From: an uncultured Ruminococcus sp.
Lineage (GTDB): Bacteria; Bacillota; Clostridia; Oscillospirales; Ruminococcaceae
Length of the DNA: 22,055 nt
NCBI GenBank assembly: GCA_934463425.1
Contig: CAKSJP010000026.1
Span: forward strand, 1 to 22,055
Direction of reading: 5' to 3'
This document shows, piece by piece, positions 7,639 to 16,684 of this stretch. Both the position numbers and the translations under genes were made by a program. Within the stretch, counting starts at the first letter, position 1; each line of letters begins with the position of its first letter. Below the pieces are notes generated by a model. It was not told where the DNA came from. It made no database searches and saw nothing but the letters and a program-made list of their open reading frames with translations.

Positions 7639-8481
7639 ATGAAACAGACGGTACAAACGCTTCAGGCGATGAAAGCGCGCGGCGAGAAGATCGCTATGCT
7701 CACCTGTTATGATTATACCATGGCGAAGCTGATGGATGAAGCCGGGACAGATATGCTGCTGGTAGGGGACTCTCTGGGCAACGTGATCCTGGGCTATTCC
7801 GACACCATTTCAGTGACTATGGAGGATATGATCCACCATACAGCTGCAGTTGCACGGGGCGCAAAAAATGCCCTTGTGGTTGCGGATATGCCTTTCATGT
7901 CCTATCAGACCTCGGCTTATGACGCAGTAGTCAACGCCGGCAGACTGATGAAAGAGGGCAGAGCCGGCGCAGTTAAACTGGAGGGCGGCAAACTGGTGTG
8001 CGAACAGATCCGCGCCATTGTCAATGCCTCTATTCCGGTGGTAGCGCACCTGGGCATGACGCCGCAGTCCGTGAATACACTGGGCGGCTTTAAGGTGCAG
8101 GGGAAGACGGCGGATGCAGCAAGACAGCTGCTGGAGGATGCAAAGGCAGTAGAAGAAGCCGGTGCATTTGCCGTGGTCATGGAATGCGTTCCGGCGAAGC
8201 TGGCTGCACTTGTCACCAAAACGCTGCACATTCCCACCATTGGCATCGGCGCAGGTGCCGGCTGCGACGGACAGGTTCTGGTATATCAGGACATGCTGGG
8301 CATGTTCCAGGACTACCAGCCGAAATTTGTCCGGAAGTTTGCAGAAGTCGGCAAAGTGATGCAGGAAGCGTTTACCACATACCGTAATGAAATACAAGAC
8401 GGGAATTTCCCGGCAGAAGAACATTCGTTTGCCATTTCAGATGATGTGATGGCACAGTTGGAACAGGAGGTACAGGCATGA
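7639..8481 (+). CDS. panB: 3-methyl-2-oxobutanoate hydroxymethyltransferase (PanB)
   Basis: 280 residues, the usual family length. Catalyses the first committed step of pantothenate synthesis: transfer of a one-carbon unit from 5,10-methylenetetrahydrofolate to 2-oxoisovalerate to give ketopantoate, in the cytoplasm. Family motifs are clear: [42 protein letters not shown] and [20 protein letters not shown]. The start at 7639 has GGAGG 8 nt upstream; an in-frame ATG at 7609 lies before that site. The gene overlaps panC by 4 bp (ATGA). First gene of the pan-coaBC operon. Confidence 0.97.
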   Translation: MKQTVQTLQAMKARGEKIAMLTCYDYTMAKLMDEAGTDMLLVGDSLGNVILGYSDTISVTMEDMIHHTAAVARGAKNALVVADMPFMSYQTSAYDAVVNAGRLMKEGRAGAVKLEGGKLVCEQIRAIVNASIPVVAHLGMTPQSVNTLGGFKVQGKTADAARQLLEDAKAVEEAGAFAVVMECVPAKLAALVTKTLHIPTIGIGAGAGCDGQVLVYQDMLGMFQDYQPKFVRKFAEVGKVMQEAFTTYRNEIQDGNFPAEEHSFAISDDVMAQLEQEVQA

Positions 8482-9338
8482 AAATCGTAGAGACCGTTGC
8501 AGAAGTACGGAAGCAGGTGAAAGCATGGAGAAAGGAAGGGCTGACTGTCGGTCTTGTTCCGACGATGGGTTATCTCCATGAGGGACACCAGAGTCTGATC
8601 GCAAAAGCCTGTGCACAGAATGATCGTGTGGTTGTCAGCGTGTTTGTGAATCCCACGCAGTTCGGCCCGAATGAAGATCTGGAAAGCTATCCCAGAGATC
8701 TGGAGCACGATGCTGCCCTGTGTGAAAGCACTGGCGCAGCGCTGATCTTTCATCCCACTCCGGCAGAAATGTATCCCAAGGGCTTTTGCAGCTTTGTGGA
8801 CATGGATGTCCTGACAAAGGAACTGTGCGGACTGAGCCGTCCGGTGCACTTCCGCGGTGTCTGCACTGTGGTCTCCAAGCTGCTCCATATTGTGCAGCCG
8901 GACAAAGCCTATTTTGGAGAAAAGGATGCACAGCAGCTGGCGGTCATTCGCCGTATGGTGCTGGATCTCAATATGGATGTAGAGATCGTGGGCTGCCCGA
9001 TCGTCCGTGAGCCGGATGGTCTGGCAAAGAGCTCCCGGAATACTTATCTCAGTCCGGAAGAGCGCAAGGCGGCTCTGGTGCTGAGCCGGAGCATTTTTGC
9101 CGGCAAAAAACTGGCGGAATCCGGCGAGACCGATGCGGCAAAGCTGGTAAAGACAATGACAGATATCATTGCAGAAGAGCCGCTGGCAAAGATCGACTAT
9201 GTGAAGGTGGTTGACCTGATGACCATGCAGCAGATCCCGAAGCTGGACAGACCGTTCCTGGCTGCAATGGCTGTTTATATCGGAAAGACCCGGCTGATCG
9301 ACAACTTTATGATGCAGGCAGGAGGTGCTGCAGAATGA
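8478..9338 (+). CDS. panC: Pantothenate synthetase (PanC)
   Basis: 286 residues. Joins pantoate and beta-alanine with ATP hydrolysis to AMP. The nucleotidyltransferase HIGH-type motif is MGYLHEGH (30-37), followed by [35 protein letters not shown] and the KMSKS-like [11 protein letters not shown]. The start overlaps the panB stop by 4 bp and its own stop overlaps panD by 4 bp, which suggests coupled translation of three enzymes of one pathway. Confidence 0.97.
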   Translation: MKIVETVAEVRKQVKAWRKEGLTVGLVPTMGYLHEGHQSLIAKACAQNDRVVVSVFVNPTQFGPNEDLESYPRDLEHDAALCESTGAALIFHPTPAEMYPKGFCSFVDMDVLTKELCGLSRPVHFRGVCTVVSKLLHIVQPDKAYFGEKDAQQLAVIRRMVLDLNMDVEIVGCPIVREPDGLAKSSRNTYLSPEERKAALVLSRSIFAGKKLAESGETDAAKLVKTMTDIIAEEPLAKIDYVKVVDLMTMQQIPKLDRPFLAAMAVYIGKTRLIDNFMMQAGGAAE

Positions 9339-9718
9339 CCATCACCATGCTGAAGGGCAAGATCCACCGTGCCACTGTGACCCAGGCGGAGCTGAACTAT
9401 GTGGGCAGCATTACCGTAGATGCTGATCTGCTGGACGCTGCCGGAATCCTGGAATATGAGGCAGTGCAGGTAGTGAATATTGCCAACGGCAACCGCTTTA
9501 TGACATATACCATTGCCGGAGAACGCGGCAGCGGCGTGATCTGTCTCAACGGCGCAGCAGCACGTCAGGCGCAGACCGGAGACAAGGTGATCCTGATGGC
9601 TTATGCTCAGGTGACCCCGGAAGAGGCAAAGACCATGCAGCCAAAGGTAGTTCTGGTGGATGAGAAAAACGCGGTTTCCAAGATCTCACACTATGAAAAG
9701 CACGGCGAGCTGGCATAA
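9335..9718 (+). CDS. panD: Aspartate 1-decarboxylase precursor (PanD)
   Basis: 127 residues, the usual size. Makes beta-alanine from L-aspartate for PanC. The proenzyme self-cleaves between Gly24 and Ser25 in LNYVGSIT to create the pyruvoyl cofactor; starting at the first ATG puts the site at the same position as in E. coli PanD. INGAAAR-type residues are present as [14 protein letters not shown], and [14 protein letters not shown] is also conserved. It overlaps panC by 4 bp and is followed 12 bp later by coaBC. Confidence 0.97.
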   Translation: MTITMLKGKIHRATVTQAELNYVGSITVDADLLDAAGILEYEAVQVVNIANGNRFMTYTIAGERGSGVICLNGAAARQAQTGDKVILMAYAQVTPEEAKTMQPKVVLVDEKNAVSKISHYEKHGELA

Positions 9719-9730
9719 GGCGGTGGAACG

Positions 9731-10921
9731 ATGCTGAAAGGGAAAACTGTTGTTCTGGGTGTGACCGGGAGCATTGCGGCTTATAAAATTGCATCACTGG
9801 CGAGCAGTCTGGTAAAGCTTCATGCAGATGTCCATGTGCTCATGACGCAGAATGCCACAAACTTTATCAATTCCATCACCTTTGAAACGCTGACCGGAAA
9901 TAAGTGTCTGGTGGACACTTTTGACCGGAATTTTCAGTTTGATGTGGCGCATGTGAGCCTGGCGAAAAAGGCAGACGTGATGCTCATCGCGCCGGCTTCG
10001 GCAAATGTGATCGGTAAAATTGCCGGCGGTATTGCAGATGACATGCTGACCACCACAGTTATGGCAAGCACCGCTCCGGTGCTGATCTCTCCGGCCATGA
10101 ACACGCATATGTTCGAGAATCCCATTGTACAGGACAACCTGAAAAAGCTGGAGCGATTCGGCTATACGATCATCGCTCCGGCAGTGGGAATGCTTGCCTG
10201 CCGTGATGTAGGAGCAGGCAAGATGCCGGAACCGGAAACACTGCTGGAATGGATCCTGCAGGAAATCGCCTGTGAGAAAGACTTAAAAGGCAAGAAGATT
10301 CTGATCTCTGCCGGAGCAACCCAGGAGTCTCTTGATCCTGTGCGCTATCTCACCAACCATTCCACCGGGAAAATGGGTTACGCGCTGGCAACATGCGCCA
10401 TGCGCCGCGGTGCGGAGGTAACACTGGTCACCGGGCGTTCTGCGCTGACGCCGCCGCTGTTTGTGGAAACTGTGCCGGTGGTGACTGCGGAAGAAATGTA
10501 TCAGGCGGTGGTGTCCCGTGCACCGGAGCAGGATGCGATTATTATGGCTGCTGCAGTGGCGGATTACCGTCCAGCGGAAGTAGCCACGGAAAAGCAGAAA
10601 AAATCAGACGGCATGCTGTCTATTCCGCTGGCGCGGACAAAGGATATTCTGGCATATCTGGGAGAGCACAAGCCGGAGGGACAATTCCTCTGCGGCTTTT
10701 CCATGGAAACAGAGCATATGCTGGAAAATTCCCGGTCAAAGCTGCAAAGAAAACACCTGGATATGATCTGTGCCAACAACCTGAAGGTTGCCGGGGCTGG
10801 ATTTGGGACGGATACCAATGTGGTGACACTGATCCTGCAGCAGGAAGAACGGGAATTGCCGATGCTGTCAAAGGAACAGGTAGGGCATGCGATTCTGGAT
10901 GTGATCGCAGAAGCGCTCTGA
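9731..10921 (+). CDS. coaBC: Bifunctional phosphopantothenoylcysteine decarboxylase / phosphopantothenate-cysteine ligase (CoaBC)
   Basis: 396 residues. Two steps of coenzyme A synthesis: ligation of cysteine to 4'-phosphopantothenate, then decarboxylation to 4'-phosphopantetheine. The N-terminal flavin-binding CoaC domain has VTGSIAAYK (11-19), His74 in VAHVSL, PAMNTHM (121-127) and the active-site Cys157 in GMLACRDVGAGKMPE. The CoaB domain from about residue 186 has ISAGATQESLDPVRYLTNHS, STGKMGYALA, AAAVADYRPAE and the Lys-rich stretch before SIPLARTKDIL. The gene follows panD by 12 bp and ends shortly before a strong terminator. panE/ilvC and the pantothenate kinase are not in the window. 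Confidence 0.96.
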   Translation: MLKGKTVVLGVTGSIAAYKIASLASSLVKLHADVHVLMTQNATNFINSITFETLTGNKCLVDTFDRNFQFDVAHVSLAKKADVMLIAPASANVIGKIAGGIADDMLTTTVMASTAPVLISPAMNTHMFENPIVQDNLKKLERFGYTIIAPAVGMLACRDVGAGKMPEPETLLEWILQEIACEKDLKGKKILISAGATQESLDPVRYLTNHSTGKMGYALATCAMRRGAEVTLVTGRSALTPPLFVETVPVVTAEEMYQAVVSRAPEQDAIIMAAAVADYRPAEVATEKQKKSDGMLSIPLARTKDILAYLGEHKPEGQFLCGFSMETEHMLENSRSKLQRKHLDMICANNLKVAGAGFGTDTNVVTLILQQEERELPMLSKEQVGHAILDVIAEAL

Positions 10922-10952
10922 ACAGAGCCGCTTCTGTAAACTGAGATATTGG

Positions 10953-10989
10953 AAAAGGCTGCGGCATTGCAGATGCGGCAGCCTTTTTT
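10953..10989 (+). terminator. Rho-independent terminator after coaBC
   Basis: AAAAGGCTGC (10953-10962) pairs with GCAGCCTTTT (10978-10987), with an inner GCAT/ATGC stem, and the right arm runs into six T. It ends 1 nt before the AAAGGAG ribosome binding site of the next gene, so it could also act as an attenuator for the downstream lipoprotein-polA unit. Confidence 0.9.
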
Positions 10990-11002
10990 CAAAGGAGTAT
11001 AT

Positions 11003-11338
11003 ATGAGAAAATTTGGAACATTTCTTTTCTGCATATTGGTCTGGAGCGTGCTGCTGACCGGATGCGGTGCATCGCGTCCGGCTTCCAAAGGCGGTTTCGG
11101 CGGCTATGCCGATCCGTCTGAAACAGAGGCGGTCACAACAATGGGGGATTTGCAGGACCGTACCAGACAGACCACAGAAAAACGATATCAGCGCCAGACA
11201 GAACCCAAGAGCGATTGGGAAAAATACGAGCAAAACCAGAACGATGGATATAACGGCAGCTATGGCGTCATTCAGGATGACACATCGCATGTGTACAATG
11301 AATATGACGGCATGAATTTTGGAAACAGCTGGGATTGA
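11003..11338 (+). CDS. Small putative lipoprotein of unknown function
   Basis: 111 residues. A lipoprotein signal peptide is visible: MRKFGTFLFCILVWSVLLTG with lipobox LTGC and lipidation Cys21. The mature part is short, polar and probably unstructured, rich in Asp, Glu, Gln, Tyr and Gly; no known domain was recognised. The start at 11003 has AAAGGAG 5 nt upstream. It lies between the coaBC terminator and polA, 22 bp before the polA start, and no separate promoter was found, so it is likely transcribed by read-through or from a promoter inside coaBC. Confidence 0.75.
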   Translation: MRKFGTFLFCILVWSVLLTGCGASRPASKGGFGGYADPSETEAVTTMGDLQDRTRQTTEKRYQRQTEPKSDWEKYEQNQNDGYNGSYGVIQDDTSHVYNEYDGMNFGNSWD

Positions 11339-11360
11339 GGAAAGGAAACAGGAGGAGCAC

Positions 11361-13952
11361 ATGAAATTACTTGCCATTGACGGAAACAGTATCCTGAACC
11401 GTGCTTTTTACGGGATACGTCCCCTGAGCAATACCCAGGGCATTTTTACCCATGCCATTTTTGGTTTCATGAATATCTTTATGAAAAACCGGGACGAGGT
11501 GCAGCCGGATGCCATTGCGGTGGCATTTGATCTGCGAAAGCCGACATTCCGGCATAAAGCGGTGGCGACCTATAAGGCAAACCGGAAGGGGATGCCGGAA
11601 GAGCTCGCCATGCAGCTGCCCTATATGAAGCAGCTGCTGACGCTGATGGGAATCCAGGTAGTGACCTGTGAGGGCTATGAGGCAGACGATATCCTGGGTA
11701 CGCTGGCGGCATCCTGCAAGGCACAGGACGCAGACTGTGTGATCCTTACCGGAGACCGGGACAGCTTGCAGTTGGTCAACGACCGGGTAACAGTGCGTCT
11801 GACTACCAATAAGGAGACGATTCCGTTTACGCCGGAACGCTTCCGGGAAGAGTACGGCTTCGAACCGCTGTCACTGATCGATCTGAAAGCACTTATGGGT
11901 GACAGTTCCGATAATATTTCCGGTGTGGCAGGCGTTGGACAGAAAACTGCCTCCAAGCTGATTCAGGAGTGGGGAACGATCGAGAACCTCTATACCCACC
12001 TGGAAGAGGCGAAGCTGACCAAGTCGGTGCATACTAAGCTGACTGCGGGACAGGATGCGGCAAAGGAGAGCAAGTGGCTGGCAACCATTGTGACAGATGT
12101 TCCCATTGATACAGATGTACAGGATTATGTGCCGCAGCCCGTGCAGACAGAAGAAGTGCGGAAGCTTTTATTGGAACTGGAAATGGCAAAGCTGTTGGAG
12201 AAACTGAAACTCTCCGGTGAATCTGCCGGAGCGGCGGATTCTGCGGAAAAAACAGCAACGGAGAAAGCAGCAGAATTGACTGAACAGCCGCTCACAGCCG
12301 AACTTCTGGAATGCTGGAAAAATACGCCGGAACATCTGCCCTGCTGTCTGTTTGACGGTGCGCGCGCCTGTGTTCTGCATCCGGATGCGCCGGAAACAGT
12401 ATATACTACAACAGAAGCTTGCTTGCTGACAGATTTGTTTCAAATGAAACGGCACACTTTCGGTGCAAAACCACAGTATCGTTGGCTGCTGGCGCATGGT
12501 GTGACACCAGACAGCGAATCTCCGGCAGCACAGGACGGCGAAATCGCCGCATACCTGCTGAATTCCACTACGTCTGCCTATGAGATCGAGCGGCTCTGCG
12601 TGACCTATCATGTACCGTATCACCGAAGTCAGGGCGAATTTGCAGACCTGGCGGCGCTGCCGAAGCTTTGCGCTGCCATGCAGAAACTGGTAGAGGAGCA
12701 GGACATGACCCGGCTGCTGCACTTTGAACAGCAGCTGACCGTAGTGCTGGCGGCAATGGAGCATGACGGCATCGCCATCGACCAACAGGGTGTCCGGAAC
12801 TTTGGCGTGTATCTCTCAGAACAGATCGAGGAGATGCAGCAGATGGTTTATGATGAGGCAGGGCACGAGTTCAACATCGGTTCGCCGAAGCAGCTGGGCG
12901 AGGTACTGTTTGGTGAAATGCAGCTGCCCCATGGCAAAAAGACCAAGACTGGCTATTCCACCAATGCGGACATTCTGGAAAAGCTTCGCGGCGATTATGC
13001 CATTGTGGACTATGTGCTGAAATGGCGGCAGTACAGCAAGCTGCGCTCCACCTATGTGGACGGTTTGTTGAAAACAGTGGGCGAGGATGGCAGGATTCAT
13101 ACCGTGTACAAGCAGACAGAGACCCGGACGGGACGTATCTCTTCCACAGAACCGAACTTGCAGAACATCCCAGTGCGTACAGAACTGGGGCGGAACATGC
13201 GAAAGTTCTTTGTGGCACGAAAGGGATGTGTGCTGCTGGATGCGGACTACAGCCAGATCGAACTGCGGCTGCTGGCGAATCTCAGCGGCGACAAGCAGAT
13301 GCAGGAAGCGTTTCTCAGCGGCGCGGACATTCACGCAGCCACGGCGGCGCAGGTATTCGACATGCCCCGTGAAATGGTGACGCCGGAAATGCGAAGCGCC
13401 GCCAAAGCGGTGAACTTCGGCATTCTCTACGGCATGGGTGCATTTTCTCTGTCTCAGGACATTCACGTTTCTGTGCGCCAGGCCAATCAGTATATCCAGA
13501 ACTATATGGCACAATTCCCCAGCGTGGGCGCTTTTATGGAAAAAACGGTGGACACGGCGAAGATCAACGGCTATGTTACCACCTACTTCAAGCGGCGGCG
13601 GCCTGTGCCGGAGCTTCTGGCATCCAATAAAATGGTACAGGCGGCAGGAAAGCGTATCGCCATGAATACCCCCATTCAGGGGACGGCGGCGGATATCATC
13701 AAGCTTGCCATGATCTATGTGTACCGGCGGCTGCAAAGCGACGTGCCGGACGCGAAACTGATCTTGCAGGTACACGATGAACTGATCGTAGAAGTGCCAG
13801 AGCAGCATGCTCTACAGGCGGGAAAAGTGTTGGGCGAGGAAATGCAGAATGTGATCCGGAATACCCTTTCGCTGGAGGAACAGGAGAAATTCCCTGTACC
13901 CCTGACGGCAGATGTGAGCATGGGAGAGAGTTGGTATGCAGCAAAAGGTTGA
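11361..13952 (+). CDS. polA: DNA polymerase I (PolA), with degenerate 3'-5' exonuclease domain
   Basis: 863 residues. Fills gaps and removes RNA primers in replication and repair. The N-terminal 5'-3' nuclease (about 1-290) has AIDGNSILNRAFYG, GYEADDILGT, TGDRDSLQLV and the helix-hairpin-helix GDSSDNISGVAGVGQKTA. The middle region (about 300-480) lacks the DxE and other metal-binding acids of an active proofreading domain (it reads FDGARACVL), as in other Gram-positive Pol I proteins. The polymerase domain has motif A DADYSQIELRLLA, motif B RSAAKAVNFGILYG (Phe, not Tyr, at the dNTP-discriminating site) and motif C LQVHDELIVE. The start at 11361 has AGGAGG upstream; an earlier in-frame ATG at 11319 overlaps the lipoprotein gene. 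It overlaps rimI by 17 bp. Confidence 0.97.
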   Translation: MKLLAIDGNSILNRAFYGIRPLSNTQGIFTHAIFGFMNIFMKNRDEVQPDAIAVAFDLRKPTFRHKAVATYKANRKGMPEELAMQLPYMKQLLTLMGIQVVTCEGYEADDILGTLAASCKAQDADCVILTGDRDSLQLVNDRVTVRLTTNKETIPFTPERFREEYGFEPLSLIDLKALMGDSSDNISGVAGVGQKTASKLIQEWGTIENLYTHLEEAKLTKSVHTKLTAGQDAAKESKWLATIVTDVPIDTDVQDYVPQPVQTEEVRKLLLELEMAKLLEKLKLSGESAGAADSAEKTATEKAAELTEQPLTAELLECWKNTPEHLPCCLFDGARACVLHPDAPETVYTTTEACLLTDLFQMKRHTFGAKPQYRWLLAHGVTPDSESPAAQDGEIAAYLLNSTTSAYEIERLCVTYHVPYHRSQGEFADLAALPKLCAAMQKLVEEQDMTRLLHFEQQLTVVLAAMEHDGIAIDQQGVRNFGVYLSEQIEEMQQMVYDEAGHEFNIGSPKQLGEVLFGEMQLPHGKKTKTGYSTNADILEKLRGDYAIVDYVLKWRQYSKLRSTYVDGLLKTVGEDGRIHTVYKQTETRTGRISSTEPNLQNIPVRTELGRNMRKFFVARKGCVLLDADYSQIELRLLANLSGDKQMQEAFLSGADIHAATAAQVFDMPREMVTPEMRSAAKAVNFGILYGMGAFSLSQDIHVSVRQANQYIQNYMAQFPSVGAFMEKTVDTAKINGYVTTYFKRRRPVPELLASNKMVQAAGKRIAMNTPIQGTAADIIKLAMIYVYRRLQSDVPDAKLILQVHDELIVEVPEQHALQAGKVLGEEMQNVIRNTLSLEEQEKFPVPLTADVSMGESWYAAKG

Positions 13953-14382
13953 GATCGTACCGGCATCGGAACAGGACCTGGCGGCACTGGCGGAACTGGC
14001 AGCGCAGTGCTTTTCGGATCCGTGGTCGGAGAACATCTTCCGGCAGACCATGTGCTGCTGCTACAATCGCATCTGGTGCGCAAAAATAGACGGCATGCTA
14101 TGCGGCTATGCCGCCATATCCCGTACCGGAGACGCTGTGAATCTGGATGATATCGCTGTTGCACCGGCGTTCCGGCGGCAGGGCATCGGCAGACAACTGC
14201 TGGACTGGGCGCACCGGCAGTTTCCGGAAAGCGAATTTTGGTTAGAGGTGCGAGAGTCCAACGCTGCCGCCATTGCGCTGTATGAATCCGCAGGCTATGA
14301 GCAGGTAGGCTTTCGGAAACGGTACTACCGCGATCCGGAGGAGGGCGCTGTGCTGATGACACGAAGGGTAGGAGAATGCTGA
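13936..14382 (+). CDS. rimI: Ribosomal-protein-alanine N-acetyltransferase-like GNAT protein (RimI)
   Basis: 148 residues, GNAT fold. The acetyl-CoA binding motif is VAPAFRRQGIGRQLL, followed by FWLEVRESNAAAIALYESAGY and VGFRKRYYRDP, the C-terminal pattern of RimI proteins that acetylate the N-terminus of ribosomal protein S18. RimI is commonly encoded next to tsaD and related genes, as here with one gene between. The start lies inside the end of polA (17-bp overlap), with GGGAGAGAG upstream, so translation is probably coupled. Other N-terminal protein substrates are possible. Confidence 0.88.
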   Translation: MQQKVEIVPASEQDLAALAELAAQCFSDPWSENIFRQTMCCCYNRIWCAKIDGMLCGYAAISRTGDAVNLDDIAVAPAFRRQGIGRQLLDWAHRQFPESEFWLEVRESNAAAIALYESAGYEQVGFRKRYYRDPEEGAVLMTRRVGEC

Positions 14383-15488
14383 TGAAGCTGTTGTTTTGGA
14401 CATTGTTGCTTGTGCCTCCGTTTGTGCTGACTGTACTGAATTTCTGGAACCTTTTTGCGGAGTGCAGCGGCAGGAGAAAGCTGGCTCCCAGAGTGTTTGC
14501 CGGACTTTCCCTGGGAATTGGTGCGGCAGAGTATTTTCTTCTGTTGTGCATGGAGTTTGAATATAGCGGAAAAGATTATGACCAGGCGACATATACCTTT
14601 CAAACCCACAATCTGATCGACTCGGCACATGCACTTTCTTTCTGGTTGCCGGTTTTGGTGGGAATCGTCGGATTGGGGCTTTTGCTCTGGTGCAGACCAG
14701 AACAGCTGCCGCCGCTGGTTTCTGCTGGTGCAGTGGCAGGGGTGCTGGTGGGAAATATCATGCAGATACTTCTGGCAGTGCAGATTGCCGAACAGGTAGA
14801 TTTCCGCAGTTTTCTGGATTGGTATTTCTATCTTTATCACGGCAATCTGCTGCTGTTGTCTGCGATGGGAATCCGCCGGCATATCGCCGGACAGACAAGG
14901 CTTCTGCGGGAACGGCAGACGGTATTCCGGCGGCGTTGGGTACTTCGGCTGTATCAGTTTTTAGAAAAGGCATCACATTTTCGTATGACTGCCTTTTTGT
15001 TGGTGCTGCCCCTTGCGGCAGTGCTGGAAATGGTGCTGATTCTCTGCGGACAAGGTGCGGACGGCACAGTTCAGGCATTTACCCAGACGGCAGACTGGAC
15101 ATTTTCACAGCAGCTTCCGCCGCCGCCTTTGGAATATAAGGGACATTACCTCTGTACAGTTGCCGCCGGCGGACACCGGAAACTGGTGCGTCCGCTTCGG
15201 CTGGGGTATCGCCGTGGTGCTGTGATCGTGGTAAACCGACAGCTTGCCGTGGCGAATGCCTTTGAGGAGCTGCTTCAGGAACGTCTGCCGCGTCTGCACC
15301 GGCAAGTGCGGCACTTCTACGATACCCATGGCTATCCGCTTTCGCAAAAAATCACCACACCGTTTCGGGCGGATCTGGTGTATTTGCTGATGAAGCCATT
15401 GGAATGGCTGTTTGCGGCGGCTTTGTATTTGTTTGATCTTGCGCCGGAATGCCGTATTGCAAGGCAGTATACCGTTCAGAAAAAATAA
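14382..15488 (+). CDS. Uncharacterised multi-pass membrane protein between rimI and tsaD
   Basis: 368 residues. About six hydrophobic segments fill the first 225 residues (from LLFWTLLLVPPFVLTVLNF to FLLVLPLAAVLEMVLILCG). A C-terminal globular part of about 140 residues follows, with a distinctive stretch GGHRKLVRPLRLGYRRG, then VVNRQLAVANAFEELL and HFYDTHGYPLSQKI. This part may match the family DUF6688, recalled from memory and not checked. No catalytic motif is recognised. The start at 14382 has GGAG 7 nt upstream and shares one base with the rimI stop (TGATG); an in-frame ATG at 14376 is only 1 nt from that site. Co-transcription with rimI and tsaD is likely. Confidence 0.75.
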   Translation: MKLLFWTLLLVPPFVLTVLNFWNLFAECSGRRKLAPRVFAGLSLGIGAAEYFLLLCMEFEYSGKDYDQATYTFQTHNLIDSAHALSFWLPVLVGIVGLGLLLWCRPEQLPPLVSAGAVAGVLVGNIMQILLAVQIAEQVDFRSFLDWYFYLYHGNLLLLSAMGIRRHIAGQTRLLRERQTVFRRRWVLRLYQFLEKASHFRMTAFLLVLPLAAVLEMVLILCGQGADGTVQAFTQTADWTFSQQLPPPPLEYKGHYLCTVAAGGHRKLVRPLRLGYRRGAVIVVNRQLAVANAFEELLQERLPRLHRQVRHFYDTHGYPLSQKITTPFRADLVYLLMKPLEWLFAAALYLFDLAPECRIARQYTVQKK

Positions 15489-15557
15489 AATACCGGATAA
15501 GCATATGGTATGGCTTTGCGGTATTGTGATAAAGTTCACAGAAATGGAGATGCAGCT

Positions 15558-16589
15558 ATGCTGATATTAGGAATTGAAAGCTCCTGCGATGAAACTGCAG
15601 CGAGCGTTGCACGAGACCACACAGAGATCCTCTCCAATGTGGTTTCCTCACAGGTAGAGGAACACAAACAATACGGCGGCGTTGTGCCGGAGATCGCTTC
15701 CCGGCGGCACTGTGAAAACGTGCTGCCTGTGGTACAGAAAGCGCTGGACGATGCCGGTGTGACACTGGCGGAACTGGACGGCATTGCCGTGACCGCATAC
15801 CCCGGACTCATCGGGGCACTGCTGGTGGGTGTAAACTTCGCCAAGGGTCTGGCGCTTGCCGCCGGAAAACCTCTTGTGCCGACGCACCATCTGGCAGGAC
15901 ACATTGCGGCAAACTACATCGCCCATCCGGAACTGAAACCGCCGTATCTCTGTCTGGTGGTCAGCGGCGGCCACAGTCACCTGGTAGAGGTGCTGACTTA
16001 TACCAAATTCCGCATCCTGGGACGGACACGGGACGATGCGGCAGGGGAATGCTTCGACAAGTGCGCCCGTGCCATGGGCTATCCCTATCCCGGCGGCATT
16101 CACCTGGACAAGGCATCCAAGTCCGGCAACCCGAAAGCGTTCTCTTTGCCGAAACCGAAAATCGCAGAAAATGCCTATGACTTCAGCTTTTCCGGGCTGA
16201 AAACCGCCGTGGTGAATCTGCTCCACAATGCCCAGCAGAAGGGCGAGACCATCTGCCGGGAGGATCTGGCAGCATCGGTGCAGGCAACTATCTCCGAGGT
16301 GCTGACAGAACATACCATCCGTGCGGCGGTGGAGCACGGCTATTCCACCATTGCCATTGCCGGCGGCGTTTCTGCCAACAGCGGCGTTCGGGAATCCCTG
16401 CAAAAAGCTTGCGATAAGCATAACTTTACCCTGTATATGCCGCCGCTTTCTCTCTGCGGAGACAACGGCGCTATGATCGCCTGTGCCGGTTCTTATGCCT
16501 TTGATGCCGGCATTCGTGCCGATTCCAGTCTCAACGCCAGCGCCACTATGGAGCTGACCGACTGGGGCGATATGGGAAACGGGCAGTAA
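15558..16589 (+). CDS. tsaD: tRNA N6-adenosine threonylcarbamoyltransferase (TsaD)
   Basis: 343 residues, typical length. Transfers the threonylcarbamoyl group from threonylcarbamoyl-AMP to A37 of ANN-decoding tRNAs, in complex with TsaB and TsaE, which are not in the window. ASKHA-fold motifs: GIESSCDETAAS (5-16), metal-binding His111 and His115 in HHLAGHIAANY, VVSGGHSHLV, FSFSGLKTAV, IAGGVSANSGVR and GDNGAMIA with the metal Asp. The start at 15558 has GGAGA 7 nt upstream; an in-frame ATG at 15510 lies before it. The 69-bp gap to the previous gene contains a weak inverted repeat (AATACCG with CGGTATT) but no clear promoter. Confidence 0.97.
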   Translation: MLILGIESSCDETAASVARDHTEILSNVVSSQVEEHKQYGGVVPEIASRRHCENVLPVVQKALDDAGVTLAELDGIAVTAYPGLIGALLVGVNFAKGLALAAGKPLVPTHHLAGHIAANYIAHPELKPPYLCLVVSGGHSHLVEVLTYTKFRILGRTRDDAAGECFDKCARAMGYPYPGGIHLDKASKSGNPKAFSLPKPKIAENAYDFSFSGLKTAVVNLLHNAQQKGETICREDLAASVQATISEVLTEHTIRAAVEHGYSTIAIAGGVSANSGVRESLQKACDKHNFTLYMPPLSLCGDNGAMIACAGSYAFDAGIRADSSLNASATMELTDWGDMGNGQ

Positions 16590-16632
16590 AATAGCATCAG
16601 TACTGCGTATCATTTGTGCCTGAACAAACTAA

Positions 16633-16677
16633 AACACGCCCCGTATGCGAAGGGATGAGCCGCATACGGGGCGTGTT
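16633..16677. other. Perfect 17-bp inverted repeat (long hairpin) after tsaD
   Basis: AACACGCCCCGTATGCG (16633-16649) pairs exactly with CGCATACGGGGCGTGTT (16661-16677) around an 11-nt loop. It follows the tsaD stop by 43 bp. There is no T run after it on the plus strand; on the minus strand it is followed by TTTTAGTTTG, so terminator activity is more likely for minus-strand transcripts. It abuts the left end of the palindromic element and could be a separate terminator or a co-inserted structure. Confidence 0.7.
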
Positions 16678-16684
16678 GATCTAT

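Noticed and set aside
12816..13808. 330-codon minus-strand frame within polA
   Set aside because: polA motifs A, B and C are intact on the plus strand; the antisense frame has no start site or family features.
15488..15557. Inverted repeat AATACCG/CGGTATT before tsaD as a terminator
   Set aside because: The arms are short, the loop is long and no T run follows on the plus strand; it would also cut off an essential gene with no visible promoter after it.
15648..16613. 321-codon minus-strand frame opposite tsaD
   Set aside because: It mirrors the tsaD codons, with no ribosome binding site or recognisable domain.
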